DNA from: CAZMBI01 sp964564675
GTDB taxonomy: Bacteria > Pseudomonadota > Alphaproteobacteria > Rickettsiales > UBA3002
Assembly: GCA_964564675.1 (NCBI GenBank)
Contig: CAZMBI010000001.1
Span: 124,001 to 188,000 of the forward strand
DNA: 64,000 nt
Direction of reading: 5' to 3'
Part shown: in pieces, positions 1 to 7,090 of the stretch
Layout of the letters: each line of letters starts with the position of its first letter
Numbering within the stretch: position 1 is the first letter of the stretch
Translations under genes and position numbers: made by a program
Notes under the pieces: model-generated
Told to the model about the DNA's origin: nothing
The model's input: the letters and a program-made list of their open reading frames with translations, nothing else
Database searches by the model: none

Positions 1-1029
1 CCTGGCATGGCCGCCTACCACCATACTGACATGACCGGACGGCGGCGCAATCGTTGTGGCGTCCGGCAGTTGCACGGCCAGCGCATGCGAACACGGCTGC
101 GGCACAATCCGGTCCTGCGCCGGCGTGGCGACAAAAGCCGGGCAGCGCACCCGCTGCGGGTTGATGACCTGCCCCGCCACACGCCACTGGCCGGCCGCAA
201 GCTTATTATCATACGGCCACTCGATAAAACATTCTCCAGCCACCCGCGGGGCCAGCGGCACACCGTCATTCACCCAGCTTTCCACGGCCACAAAATGATA
301 TTGCTCGCTTTCCGGCATATCACAAAAGCGGCTGAACTTCTCCTGAAAATGCCAGGGATTAAGCATATGAAATAATGTCTGCGTCCATACCGGCGGCACC
401 GTCTCCTGAGTTAATAACAATTGTTCATAACTATCCCGGATCGCCGCATCAAACACCGGGGGGGGCATGCCCTCGGCATGATAATCCCACGGCGCGGCCA
501 GCAATACCAGCCTGTCAACCGGCTCCAGCTGTGCCAGTGCCAGCGCGAACACCCCGCCCATGCAATAACCCAGCACGGCGATAGGGCCGCAGTGACACCG
601 TTTCAACGCGCGCAGCGCCGAATGCGCAATATAATAGATGTAATCGGCGCTATCATATCCCTGTTCGCGCCAGCCCGGTTCGCCCCAGTCCATCACAAGC
701 GGGCGATAACCCTGCGACTGCAGAAATTGTATGAGACTGCGTTCGGGATAAAGATCCAATATGTAATGCTTGTTAATTAAAGACGGGATACACAGCACCG
801 CCATCGCATCGTGCGGCCCGCCGTAATCGAGCAGCCGCGCTTGGCCTTTCTCCCACAACACATCATAGGCGGTGGCTTCCACCTCGATCTGCACATCCTG
901 ATATTCGGCAAGTCCTTCCAGCATTGCAGTGGCGCGGCGATGGGCCTCAGCCTGCAACGCCTGCACAAAATCAGGCGTTCGCAGTAAGGCGAGGTATTCA
1001 CTGAAATGGGAGGCGTCATCCCCTGCCAT
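1..1029 (-). CDS. phaC: Polyhydroxyalkanoate synthase (PhaC-like), C-terminus cut by window start
   Basis: Polymerises hydroxyacyl-CoA into storage polyester at the granule surface. Reading the minus strand gives a continuous frame with the synthase nucleophile box GYCMGG (about 558-541), the family motif WVNDGVP (about 276-256), the acidic site AQDRIVP (about 120-100) and a histidine site SGHVSMVVGGHA just before the window edge, so Cys, Asp and His of the triad are all visible. The sequence is about 340 residues to the edge, the size of class III synthases rather than the roughly 600-residue class I enzymes. I chose the ATG at 1029; it lacks a clear ribosome site and the frame stays open further upstream, with a GTG at 1167 inside the neighbouring gene, so the start is uncertain. 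It lies just downstream of the small PhaE-like gene. Confidence 0.85.
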   Translation of the reverse strand, partial: MAGDDASHFSEYLALLRTPDFVQALQAEAHRRATAMLEGLAEYQDVQIEVEATAYDVLWEKGQARLLDYGGPHDAMAVLCIPSLINKHYILDLYPERSLIQFLQSQGYRPLVMDWGEPGWREQGYDSADYIYYIAHSALRALKRCHCGPIAVLGYCMGGVFALALAQLEPVDRLVLLAAPWDYHAEGMPPPVFDAAIRDSYEQLLLTQETVPPVWTQTLFHMLNPWHFQEKFSRFCDMPESEQYHFVAVESWVNDGVPLAPRVAGECFIEWPYDNKLAAGQWRVAGQVINPQRVRCPAFVATPAQDRIVPQPCSHALAVQLPDATTIAPPSGHVSMVVGGHAR

Positions 1030-1096
1030 CGCTGCTGATGCGGCTGATGCTTCTGCCTGATGCGCTGCCCCAATGGGAGCGGGTGAAGGCCTGTTG

Positions 1097-1648
1097 TCAG
1101 TCTTCGCGTTTGACGGCTCGCTTGACGGGTTTTTTGCGGGCTCGAGTCGTTGCAGCAGAGCCTCCACGCTGCTGAGTGCTTCCTGTGCGGCCAGCGCGTG
1201 GGGTGGGTTGTTTGGCGTTGGATGCGCTGCTCGCGCCGGCGGTTTTTCGCGATCCCGCCTGCTTGCGCGGCGTGGTGGTTGACTGCTTTGATGATTTTGC
1301 TGCAGGTTTTGCTGCCGATTTCGTTCTCGGTTTTGCTGCGGGTTTTGCTGCAGGTTTTGCTGCGGCGGCCGGTTTTGATTCCAGCCGGGCAATCCGCCGT
1401 TCGCAATCTGCCAGACGCCGCCGCAGGTCATCCAGTTCGTCAGCGCCAGACTCAGATGCATCGGCAGCGTGTCGATTCGCTTGTTCATTGGTGTCGTCCC
1501 GAAATGCTGCACCCGGCGCACCCTGCATGCGCCGCATCGTATCCAGCATGGTATGGATAAAATCGCGGTCGGTCATGGTGCGGGTTAGCTGCTCCTGCCA
1601 CATATCCATAAACGCCGATGCCATTTTTTGATAATTGTTTTGTGCCAT
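1097..1648 (-). CDS. Small PHA-synthase-associated protein (PhaE-like or granule-associated), Lys/Ala-rich tail
   Basis: 183 residues. The first ~45 residues form a Met-rich amphipathic region (ASAFMDMWQEQLTRTM) resembling PHA synthase partner subunits and phasins. Residues ~70-95 are a predicted coiled coil (DELDDLRRRLADCERRIARL). The rest is a low-complexity tail of AAKPA-type repeats ending in basic residues, reminiscent of histone-H1-like or granule/DNA-linking proteins. It sits directly upstream of the PhaC-like gene and divergent from phaR, which supports a role in polyester granules; PhaE, PhaM or phasin identity cannot be decided here. The repeats make the same DNA open in several frames, so I relied on the N-terminal helix and the context to pick this one. 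Confidence 0.55.
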   Translation of the reverse strand: MAQNNYQKMASAFMDMWQEQLTRTMTDRDFIHTMLDTMRRMQGAPGAAFRDDTNEQANRHAADASESGADELDDLRRRLADCERRIARLESKPAAAAKPAAKPAAKPRTKSAAKPAAKSSKQSTTTPRKQAGSRKTAGASSASNAKQPTPRAGRTGSTQQRGGSAATTRARKKPVKRAVKRED

Positions 1649-1785
1649 GCAGCATATCCAAATTGTTGCAGTTGAGTTTTTTGAGTGCTATGTGCGATCG
1701 TACTTGCAATATGCCATAGCTTGCAGCAAAATCAATGTCGTGGCTACAGCAGTTCATATAAAACCATAAATAAGAGGGGTTCATC
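1649..1785. promoter_or_regulatory. Divergent promoter region of the PHA genes with TTGCA/TGCAA motifs
   Basis: This 137-bp spacer separates the leftward PHA genes from rightward phaR. It carries repeated TTGCA or TGCAA words (near 1665, 1707 and 1720) in an otherwise AT-rich stretch. PhaR-family repressors are known to bind TGC-rich sites near phasin and phaR promoters, so autoregulation and control of the synthase genes are likely. This is inference from motif and position. Confidence 0.4.
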
Positions 1786-2289
1786 ATGGCAAGAAAAACG
1801 GGAGGTAACGACAACGACCCGGTGGTCATTAAAAAATACGCTAACCGTCGGCTTTATAATACGCAAACCAGCACCTATGTCACGCTCGACGATTTGTGCG
1901 AAATGGTCAAAGAGGGAACTGATTTTGTCGTTGTTGACGCCAAAAGCGGCGGTGAGCTGACCAAACAGGTGCTAACTCAGATTATTTTCGAGCAGGAGTC
2001 GCGCGGTCAGAATTTGCTACCCATCAGTTTTTTGCGCAACCTGATCGGCTTTTATGACGACAGCATCAAGGATTTCGTACCGCACTATCTTGAAAGCAGC
2101 ATGCAGACCTTTATGAAGAATCAGGAAAAAATGCGGGAAATGATGGGTATGAGCGCTGTTGGCGGCCAGTTTAATCCGATGGTCCAGCTTGAGGAAATTG
2201 GTAAACAGAATCTCGAGTTTTTCTCCAAAACCATGGAAACTATTTTTACGCCTTTCGGCGGCGAGTACGAAACGCGCAAGAAAAAATAA
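1786..2289 (+). CDS. phaR: Polyhydroxyalkanoate synthesis repressor PhaR
   Basis: DNA-binding regulator that senses polymer granules and represses phasin and PHA genes. The 167-residue product carries the PHB/PHA accumulation-regulator DNA-binding domain at residues ~12-75 (VIKKYANRRLYNT, TYVTLDDLC) and then the accumulation domain (ISFLRNLIGFYDDS, FVPHYLESSM). The C-terminus is Met/Phe-rich and amphipathic, as expected for granule contact. The ATG at 1786 follows AGAGGGG at a good distance. It is divergent from the synthase-type genes, the usual arrangement for autoregulation. Family assignment is firm. Confidence 0.95.
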   Translation: MARKTGGNDNDPVVIKKYANRRLYNTQTSTYVTLDDLCEMVKEGTDFVVVDAKSGGELTKQVLTQIIFEQESRGQNLLPISFLRNLIGFYDDSIKDFVPHYLESSMQTFMKNQEKMREMMGMSAVGGQFNPMVQLEEIGKQNLEFFSKTMETIFTPFGGEYETRKKK

Positions 2290-2294
2290 CGCGG

Positions 2295-2340
2295 CGCGCC
2301 GGGGGGCATCATGCGCTCCCCCCGCCCTCTCTGTATTTTT
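2295..2340 (+). terminator. Probable terminator after phaR
   Basis: Six G and six C residues flank a short loop containing GCATCATGC about 15 bp after the phaR stop codon; a T-rich stretch (TGTATTTTTATC) follows about 10 bases later. The geometry fits an imperfect intrinsic terminator. Confidence 0.45.
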
Positions 2341-2735
2341 ATCCAAGCCTATGTTTTATAATATTATTTTACCCCTTCCGGGATGTCACATCGGGGAGTA
2401 TACTCTTTATCAGATGAGCGCTCATACTGGCTTAGCAACCGATACGGCGGGAGCGGGCAGGTGGCGTTGGGCCGTACCGGCTAGGGGTACATCCGGCCCG
2501 CGCCATGCGAAAGATCGTAAGGGGACTGGTACACCAAAGATGCCAGGGTTTAGCCGCCAATCCAAAACGGCGGCCGGCCCCCGGGGGAAAGAAATACAAT
2601 CGCGCGTAGCGGTGAGAAGCATATGCGTCATCCCCGCGAAAGCGGGGATCACATCCAGGTAAGCGGCTGACTTCCCTAGACTCCCGCCTGTGCGGGTATG
2701 ACGTAACCAGGCAGGGACCAAAGGATGCGGTGGTC
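2341..2735. other. Gene-free stretch with possible RNA structure
   Basis: I see no convincing gene between the phaR terminator and the MerR gene. The segment 2440-2600 is GC-rich with short complementary arms (for example GGGCCG near 2469 with CGGCCC near 2493), compatible with a structured RNA, but it matches no RNA family I recognise. The right half holds the REP-like pair listed separately. Confidence 0.3.
2626..2705. repeat. Inverted pair of REP-like palindromes
   Basis: The first unit (2626-2659) begins CGTCATCCCCGC and folds as ATCCCCGC-GAAA-GCGGGGAT. The second (2676-2705) is the same type of unit in opposite orientation (CCCGC-CTGT-GCGGG followed by TATGACG). Two facing REPs form a REPIN/BIME-like unit between phaR and the MerR gene. 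Related units occur at 34397-34419 and 42690-42714. Confidence 0.7.
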
Positions 2736-3194
2736 TCAGGAGCGATGATGTTTTGCCAGTTCCTGACGCAGTTGCGCGCTTAAATCCCGCAACTCGTCTG
2801 CCACCTGCTTGGCAGTTTCCGTTTGCGCGCCGGCAGATGATGCGGCCACGCTGTCATTGTCGTTATGCTGCTCGGTGGGCTGGCCTTTGGCAACCGCAGA
2901 AAAGGACGACTGAAATTGATGGATGATATCACGATCAAACGCTTTGCGCGCGCCTTCGATCGTATACCCTTGCTGGTACAGCAGGTGGCGGATCAACAGC
3001 AGCGCTTCAATATCCTGCGGGCGGTAAAAGCGGCGACCGCCATTGCGCTTCAAAGGTTTGATCTGGGGGAACTTGGTTTCCCAGAAGCGCAGTACGTGCT
3101 GCGGCACATTTAAAATCTCAGCTGCTTCGCCGATGGTCTTCAAAGCGGTGGGAGACTTTTCTTTCCCCGCCGCGGCCTTTGTCTTAGGTTGCAT
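2736..3194 (-). CDS. MerR-family transcriptional regulator
   Basis: 152 residues with a MerR winged-helix domain at ~20-90 (TIGEAAEILNVPQHVLRFWE then GGRRFYRPQDIEALLLIRHLLYQQGYTIEGA). The C-terminal part is short, polar and partly coiled (ADELRDLSAQLRQELAKH) with no cysteine cluster, so a metal-sensing role is not supported. In alphaproteobacteria this gene type follows ihfA in the plsX-fabH block, exactly as here; its regulatory target is generally unknown. Confidence 0.9.
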   Translation of the reverse strand: MQPKTKAAAGKEKSPTALKTIGEAAEILNVPQHVLRFWETKFPQIKPLKRNGGRRFYRPQDIEALLLIRHLLYQQGYTIEGARKAFDRDIIHQFQSSFSAVAKGQPTEQHNDNDSVAASSAGAQTETAKQVADELRDLSAQLRQELAKHHRS

Positions 3195-3242
3195 ATGGCT
3201 TATCCGCTGCTGTTGTTAAGCCAGTCTTTTCACAGCGCAACC

Positions 3243-3536
3243 TTATTCGCTTTTATTGACCTTATTCTTCAAAATATTTGAGGCATTAAACGATAACACC
3301 GTGCGTGGGCTGATCGGCACTTCCACCCCGGTTTTGGGGTTGCGTCCAATCCGCTCTTTCTTGTGGCGCAGTTTAAAAGTGCCAAACGAGGATAGCTTCA
3401 CAGTTTCGCCCTTTTCCAGCGCGCTGGATACTTCTTCAATGACCGCGTCAACAAGATCAGTGGACTCCGACAAGGATAGCCCAATCTCGCGATATACGGC
3501 GTTGCCTAAATCTGCTCGGGTGAGTGTCTTGGGCAT
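3243..3536 (-). CDS. ihfA: Integration host factor subunit alpha
   Basis: DNA-bending HU/IHF-family protein, 97 residues, that works as a heterodimer with IhfB. It shows TLTRADLGNAVYREIGLSLSES at the start and the beta-arm signature GRNPKTGVEVPISPRTVLSF with the intercalating proline region. Position between fabH and the MerR gene is the conserved alphaproteobacterial order and supports the alpha rather than the HU or beta paralogue. Confidence 0.95.
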   Translation of the reverse strand: MPKTLTRADLGNAVYREIGLSLSESTDLVDAVIEEVSSALEKGETVKLSSFGTFKLRHKKERIGRNPKTGVEVPISPRTVLSFNASNILKNKVNKSE

Positions 3537-3583
3537 GGTCTTTGCTTTCGCTTATCAGTTAATCATTAATAACAATATATTTA

Positions 3584-4546
3584 CTATAGCTTTATAATAC
3601 AACAACCCCAGGTAAGTCCAGCCCCAAGCGCAGGAAGCGCAAGGATTTCTTCCGCCTTCACCTGTCCGCTTCTAATACCCGCATCCAAAGCGAGCGGTAT
3701 GGATGCCGCCGAGGTATTTGCATGTTTATCTAGCGTAATCAGGAATTTTTCCGGTGCAACCTCTAATTTACGTGCAATGGCATGAATGATCCTGGCGTTT
3801 GCCTGATGAGGGATAAACCAGTCGATTTCCCTGACCGCCAGATTAAGGCGCTCAGCAAGGGTGAGTGTGGCTTCGGTCATTTTCTCCACGCCGTGACGAA
3901 AGACCTCCTGCCCGGCCATGCGCAAATGCCCCGCAGCTTGTGTATAAGCTACCCCGCCATCCGTTTGTAAAATATCGGCTTGCGCCCCATCGCTCCATAA
4001 CTGGCTGGCCAGCAGGCCGCGCGATGTGTCGGTCTGCGCTTCCAGCACCACCGCCCCCGCGCCGTCACCGAACAACACACAGGTACGCCGGTCGCTCCAG
4101 TCAACAATACGCGACATGGTTTCCGCGCCGATCACCAGTGCACGGCGGCCCTGGCCGGTTTGCAACAAGCCGGACGCTACCTGCAGGCCATAGACAAACC
4201 CGCTGCAGGCTGCCGCCAGATCAAAGGCGAAGCCACCTCTCACACCCAGCTGGTGCTGGATGATGGTGGCGGTGGACGGCATCGTGCGATCGGGCGTGGA
4301 AGTCGCCACCAATACCATATCGATGTCACCGGGGCCTACCCCGGCCTGCGCCATCGCCGCCAGCGCCGCCTGCCGGCCCAGATCGGAGGTCAGCTCCCCA
4401 TCCGCCGCGATGTGACGGCTTTCGATGCCGCTGCGCGCGCGGATCCATTCGTCATTCGTATCAACGATCTGCTCCAGCGCTTGGTTGGTGAGGATGCGTT
4501 CGGGCAGGTAAGCGCCAACGCCTGTGATCACGGCACGGATGTTCAT
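3584..4546 (-). CDS. fabH: Beta-ketoacyl-ACP synthase III (FabH)
   Basis: Condenses acetyl-CoA with malonyl-ACP to start fatty-acid synthesis. The 320 residues are of normal length. The catalytic triad is visible: Cys114 in AAACSGF, His247 in IPHQANARI and Asn277 in KHANTSAASIP. It lies 43 bp downstream of plsX on the same strand, the classical linkage that couples fatty-acid initiation to phospholipid synthesis. Confidence 0.97.
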   Translation of the reverse strand: MNIRAVITGVGAYLPERILTNQALEQIVDTNDEWIRARSGIESRHIAADGELTSDLGRQAALAAMAQAGVGPGDIDMVLVATSTPDRTMPSTATIIQHQLGVRGGFAFDLAAACSGFVYGLQVASGLLQTGQGRRALVIGAETMSRIVDWSDRRTCVLFGDGAGAVVLEAQTDTSRGLLASQLWSDGAQADILQTDGGVAYTQAAGHLRMAGQEVFRHGVEKMTEATLTLAERLNLAVREIDWFIPHQANARIIHAIARKLEVAPEKFLITLDKHANTSAASIPLALDAGIRSGQVKAEEILALPALGAGLTWGCCIIKL

Positions 4547-4589
4547 GGCTAAAGGCCTAATCGAGAGGGTGAGCAGATGGCAAGGCTTT

Positions 4590-5666
4590 TTACATCAGCG
4601 ATTCCGGGGCGATGCTGGGCATCGTCACCATGGGCGTCACGGGGTTGGCGGTGTTTTCGCTTTGCTCCAGCTCATCTATGATTTTTCTGTTAATATCCTG
4701 TGAGACTAGCTTAACCGCGAGTTTAATAGCATTTGAAAAGCCCTTGGCGTCCGTCCCGCCATGGCTTTTCACCGCAATACCGTTAAGCCCGAGTAAGATC
4801 GCGCCGTTGTGCGCTCGCGGGTCAAATTTGCGCAAAGCCATGCTGAGCGCTGGCTTGGCTAGCAGATAACCCAGCCTGGCGGAAAACGAGCTTTCCAGCG
4901 CGGTACGGATGGAATTATAGATCATTCGCGCCGCGCCTTCCGCGGTTTTCAGGGCGATATTGCCGGTAAAGCCATCTGTCACCACCACATCCACCGTACC
5001 TTCAAGGATATCATTGCCTTCGACAAAGCCTGCATAATCCAGCGGCAGCTCAGCCGCCTTAAGCAGCTGATGGGCGGTTTGCACCAGTTCATGGCCCTTC
5101 ATATCTTCGGCGCCGACATTGAGCAGGGCAACTTTCGGGCGATCAACGCCCAGCACCACCCGCGCATAGGCATCACCCATAATGGCAAACTGCACAAGAT
5201 GTTCGGGGCTGCAATCGACATTGGCGCCCATATCCAGCATGGCCACGTCGCGCTTTTGCGCGGGCATAAAGGCGGTTATCGCCGGCCGTTCAATCCCTTT
5301 GAGCGTTTTAAAGACAAATTTCGACGTGAGCATCAACGCCCCGGTATTGCCGCCTGAGACCACGGCACAGGCCTCCCGGCGGGAGACCGCATCGATCGCC
5401 AGACGCATACTGCTGTTGCGCAGCTGGCGCAGTGCCACGGAGGGCTTTTCATGCATGCCCACCGCCACCTCGGTATGCACAATCTCAGAGACGTCGCGCA
5501 GGGATTTCGTTTTATGAATCAACGGCGCGATTTTGGCTTTGTCACCGTAGAACCGGAATCGTAAATCGGGATTCGCCTTATAGGCAAGCTTTGCCCCATT
5601 GACAACCGAGGCCGGCGCCTTCTCGCCGCCCATGGCATCGAGCGCTATTGGCAGCTGCAAGCTCAC
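4590..5666 (-). CDS. plsX: Phosphate acyltransferase PlsX
   Basis: Makes acyl-phosphate from acyl-ACP for the PlsY route to lysophosphatidic acid; peripheral membrane enzyme. The 358-residue protein begins IALDAMGGEKAP and contains GGNTGALM, RPAITAFMP, MLDMGANVDCSPEHLVQFA and VTDGFTGNIALKT, all hallmarks of the family. It follows rpmF closely and precedes fabH, forming the rpmF-plsX-fabH operon. Confidence 0.97.
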   Translation of the reverse strand: MSLQLPIALDAMGGEKAPASVVNGAKLAYKANPDLRFRFYGDKAKIAPLIHKTKSLRDVSEIVHTEVAVGMHEKPSVALRQLRNSSMRLAIDAVSRREACAVVSGGNTGALMLTSKFVFKTLKGIERPAITAFMPAQKRDVAMLDMGANVDCSPEHLVQFAIMGDAYARVVLGVDRPKVALLNVGAEDMKGHELVQTAHQLLKAAELPLDYAGFVEGNDILEGTVDVVVTDGFTGNIALKTAEGAARMIYNSIRTALESSFSARLGYLLAKPALSMALRKFDPRAHNGAILLGLNGIAVKSHGGTDAKGFSNAIKLAVKLVSQDINRKIIDELEQSENTANPVTPMVTMPSIAPESLM

Positions 5667-5695
5667 ACTCCCTCCCGGCTGGCGTGTTATTCAGG

Positions 5696-5878
5696 CTAAA
5701 CGTTAACGCGGGCATCCGTGACCTGACGGTTACGATAATAACCATCGGGCGACACGTGATGGGGCCGATGCAGTTCTCCGGTCGTTGAATTCTCAATGAC
5801 ATTGGCTTTGGAAAGCCCTTTATGAGCGCGGCGCATGCCGCGACGGCTCGGTGTCGGTTTGCGCTTGGGAACAGCCAT
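5696..5878 (-). CDS. rpmF: Large ribosomal subunit protein bL32
   Basis: 60-residue basic protein starting MAVPKRKPTPSRRGMRRAH, the conserved L32 start. It contains no cysteines, so it is the zinc-free form. AGAGGT lies a few bases before the ATG. First gene of the leftward rpmF-plsX-fabH-ihfA-MerR block; the AT-rich 5879-5986 spacer presumably holds the operon promoter. Confidence 0.97.
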   Translation of the reverse strand: MAVPKRKPTPSRRGMRRAHKGLSKANVIENSTTGELHRPHHVSPDGYYRNRQVTDARVNV

Positions 5879-6028
5879 AACGTACCTCTTTACTTACGTT
5901 TTTTGGAACAAGCCATTTAATATAACGATTAAATCGCATAAATCCAGCAAAGATTTTACCAGTCGTCATTTTTTATTTTATCCGCTATGAAAAGGCCATG
6001 CAATGGCGTGAATCAGTTGGGATGTTAT

Positions 6029-6943
6029 ATGATAACCAGCTCAGAAACAAATATAAAAAGCGTATGCGCGGTGATGGTGATACACCAGCCCGCAGCGGAC
6101 TTAACGGACCAGCTGGCTTCCATTCGCGCCCAGTGCGCTGAGCTGGTGATCGTCAATAACGGGTGTGAAGAACCGATCCGCCGGTCACTGCAGGCAGGCG
6201 CCGATATCCATTGGATCGACAGCCCGCGCAACAATCTGGCACTGGCGCAGAATCTTGGCATTCAACACGCCCGGCGCGCCGGGTTCGCTTATGTGCTGCT
6301 ACTCGATCAGGACAGCCGGCCCGCAAGCGATATGGTGCCCCGGCTGATGCAGGTGATGCACGAGCACCCGGACCCTGCACGGCTTGGTATGGTGGCGCCG
6401 TCTGTTAGCGAGCGCCACAGCCGGCGTACGCACGATTATGTGACAGCCTGGCTGCATGTTGGCTTTCGCCGCCAGGCCATTGGAAAGGAAGAAAACCTGT
6501 CCGGAGTCTTATGGGTAATTGCCTCCGGCAGCCTGATTCCGCTGAACACGTTCGACCGAGTGGGCCTGATGGATGAGCGCTACGGGATCGATTACGTGGA
6601 TAAAGAATTCTGTTTACGGGTGGTCAGCCGCGGGCTGGAGATTCTCGTTACCGGCAGTGCCCAGCTCGACCACGCGATTGGTCGCTGCAGCGACCACCAG
6701 CTGGCCGGGCTGACCATCACCGCCACCAATCACCCGCCGGCGCGGCGGCACACGATTTATCGCAACCGCCTGCGCACCATCGGCCGCTATGGGCTGACGA
6801 TTCCGCCGTTTCTGCTATATGAATGCGGCAGCATCGCCTATGATATTTTCCGTATCCTGTGTGTGGAAACCGAAAAAAAGGCCAAGCTGACCGCCGTTGC
6901 CACCGGCGCCCGGGCGGCGTTGCTGGGCGAACCCGCCGATTAA
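6029..6943 (+). CDS. Family 2 glycosyltransferase (rhamnosyltransferase-like)
   Basis: About 304 residues. The N-terminus has the GT2 nucleotide-sugar fold: VCAVMVIHQP, then VIVNNG, DSPRNNLALAQNLGIQ and the metal-binding LLLDQDSRP. The middle GSLIPLNTFDRVGLMDERYGIDYVDKEFCLRV resembles rhamnosyltransferases of the RfbF type. Likely cytoplasmic, acting on surface polysaccharide or lipid-linked glycan; donor and acceptor cannot be told. I prefer the ATG at 6029 to the one at 5987 because the GT fold begins soon after, but neither has a strong ribosome site. No other glycan genes are adjacent. Confidence 0.85.
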   Translation: MITSSETNIKSVCAVMVIHQPAADLTDQLASIRAQCAELVIVNNGCEEPIRRSLQAGADIHWIDSPRNNLALAQNLGIQHARRAGFAYVLLLDQDSRPASDMVPRLMQVMHEHPDPARLGMVAPSVSERHSRRTHDYVTAWLHVGFRRQAIGKEENLSGVLWVIASGSLIPLNTFDRVGLMDERYGIDYVDKEFCLRVVSRGLEILVTGSAQLDHAIGRCSDHQLAGLTITATNHPPARRHTIYRNRLRTIGRYGLTIPPFLLYECGSIAYDIFRILCVETEKKAKLTAVATGARAALLGEPAD

Positions 6944-7090
6944 ACGGCCGCCAACGCCAGCCGATTACGCACGCAACACAGAACGGCGGAAAAAAGCACG
7001 AAATGCCCTGCGATTTGCATCTGCACAGTTGAAGTGCCGCCAATAACTCCGCTATACTTCGAAGAAAATTATAACAACAGGGAGAGCCTC

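Noticed and set aside
777..1406. Minus-strand frame rich in Arg and Lys overlapping the PHA genes
   Set aside because: It is an out-of-frame reading of the PhaC-like and PhaE-like genes; the PhaC frame carries the catalytic motifs.
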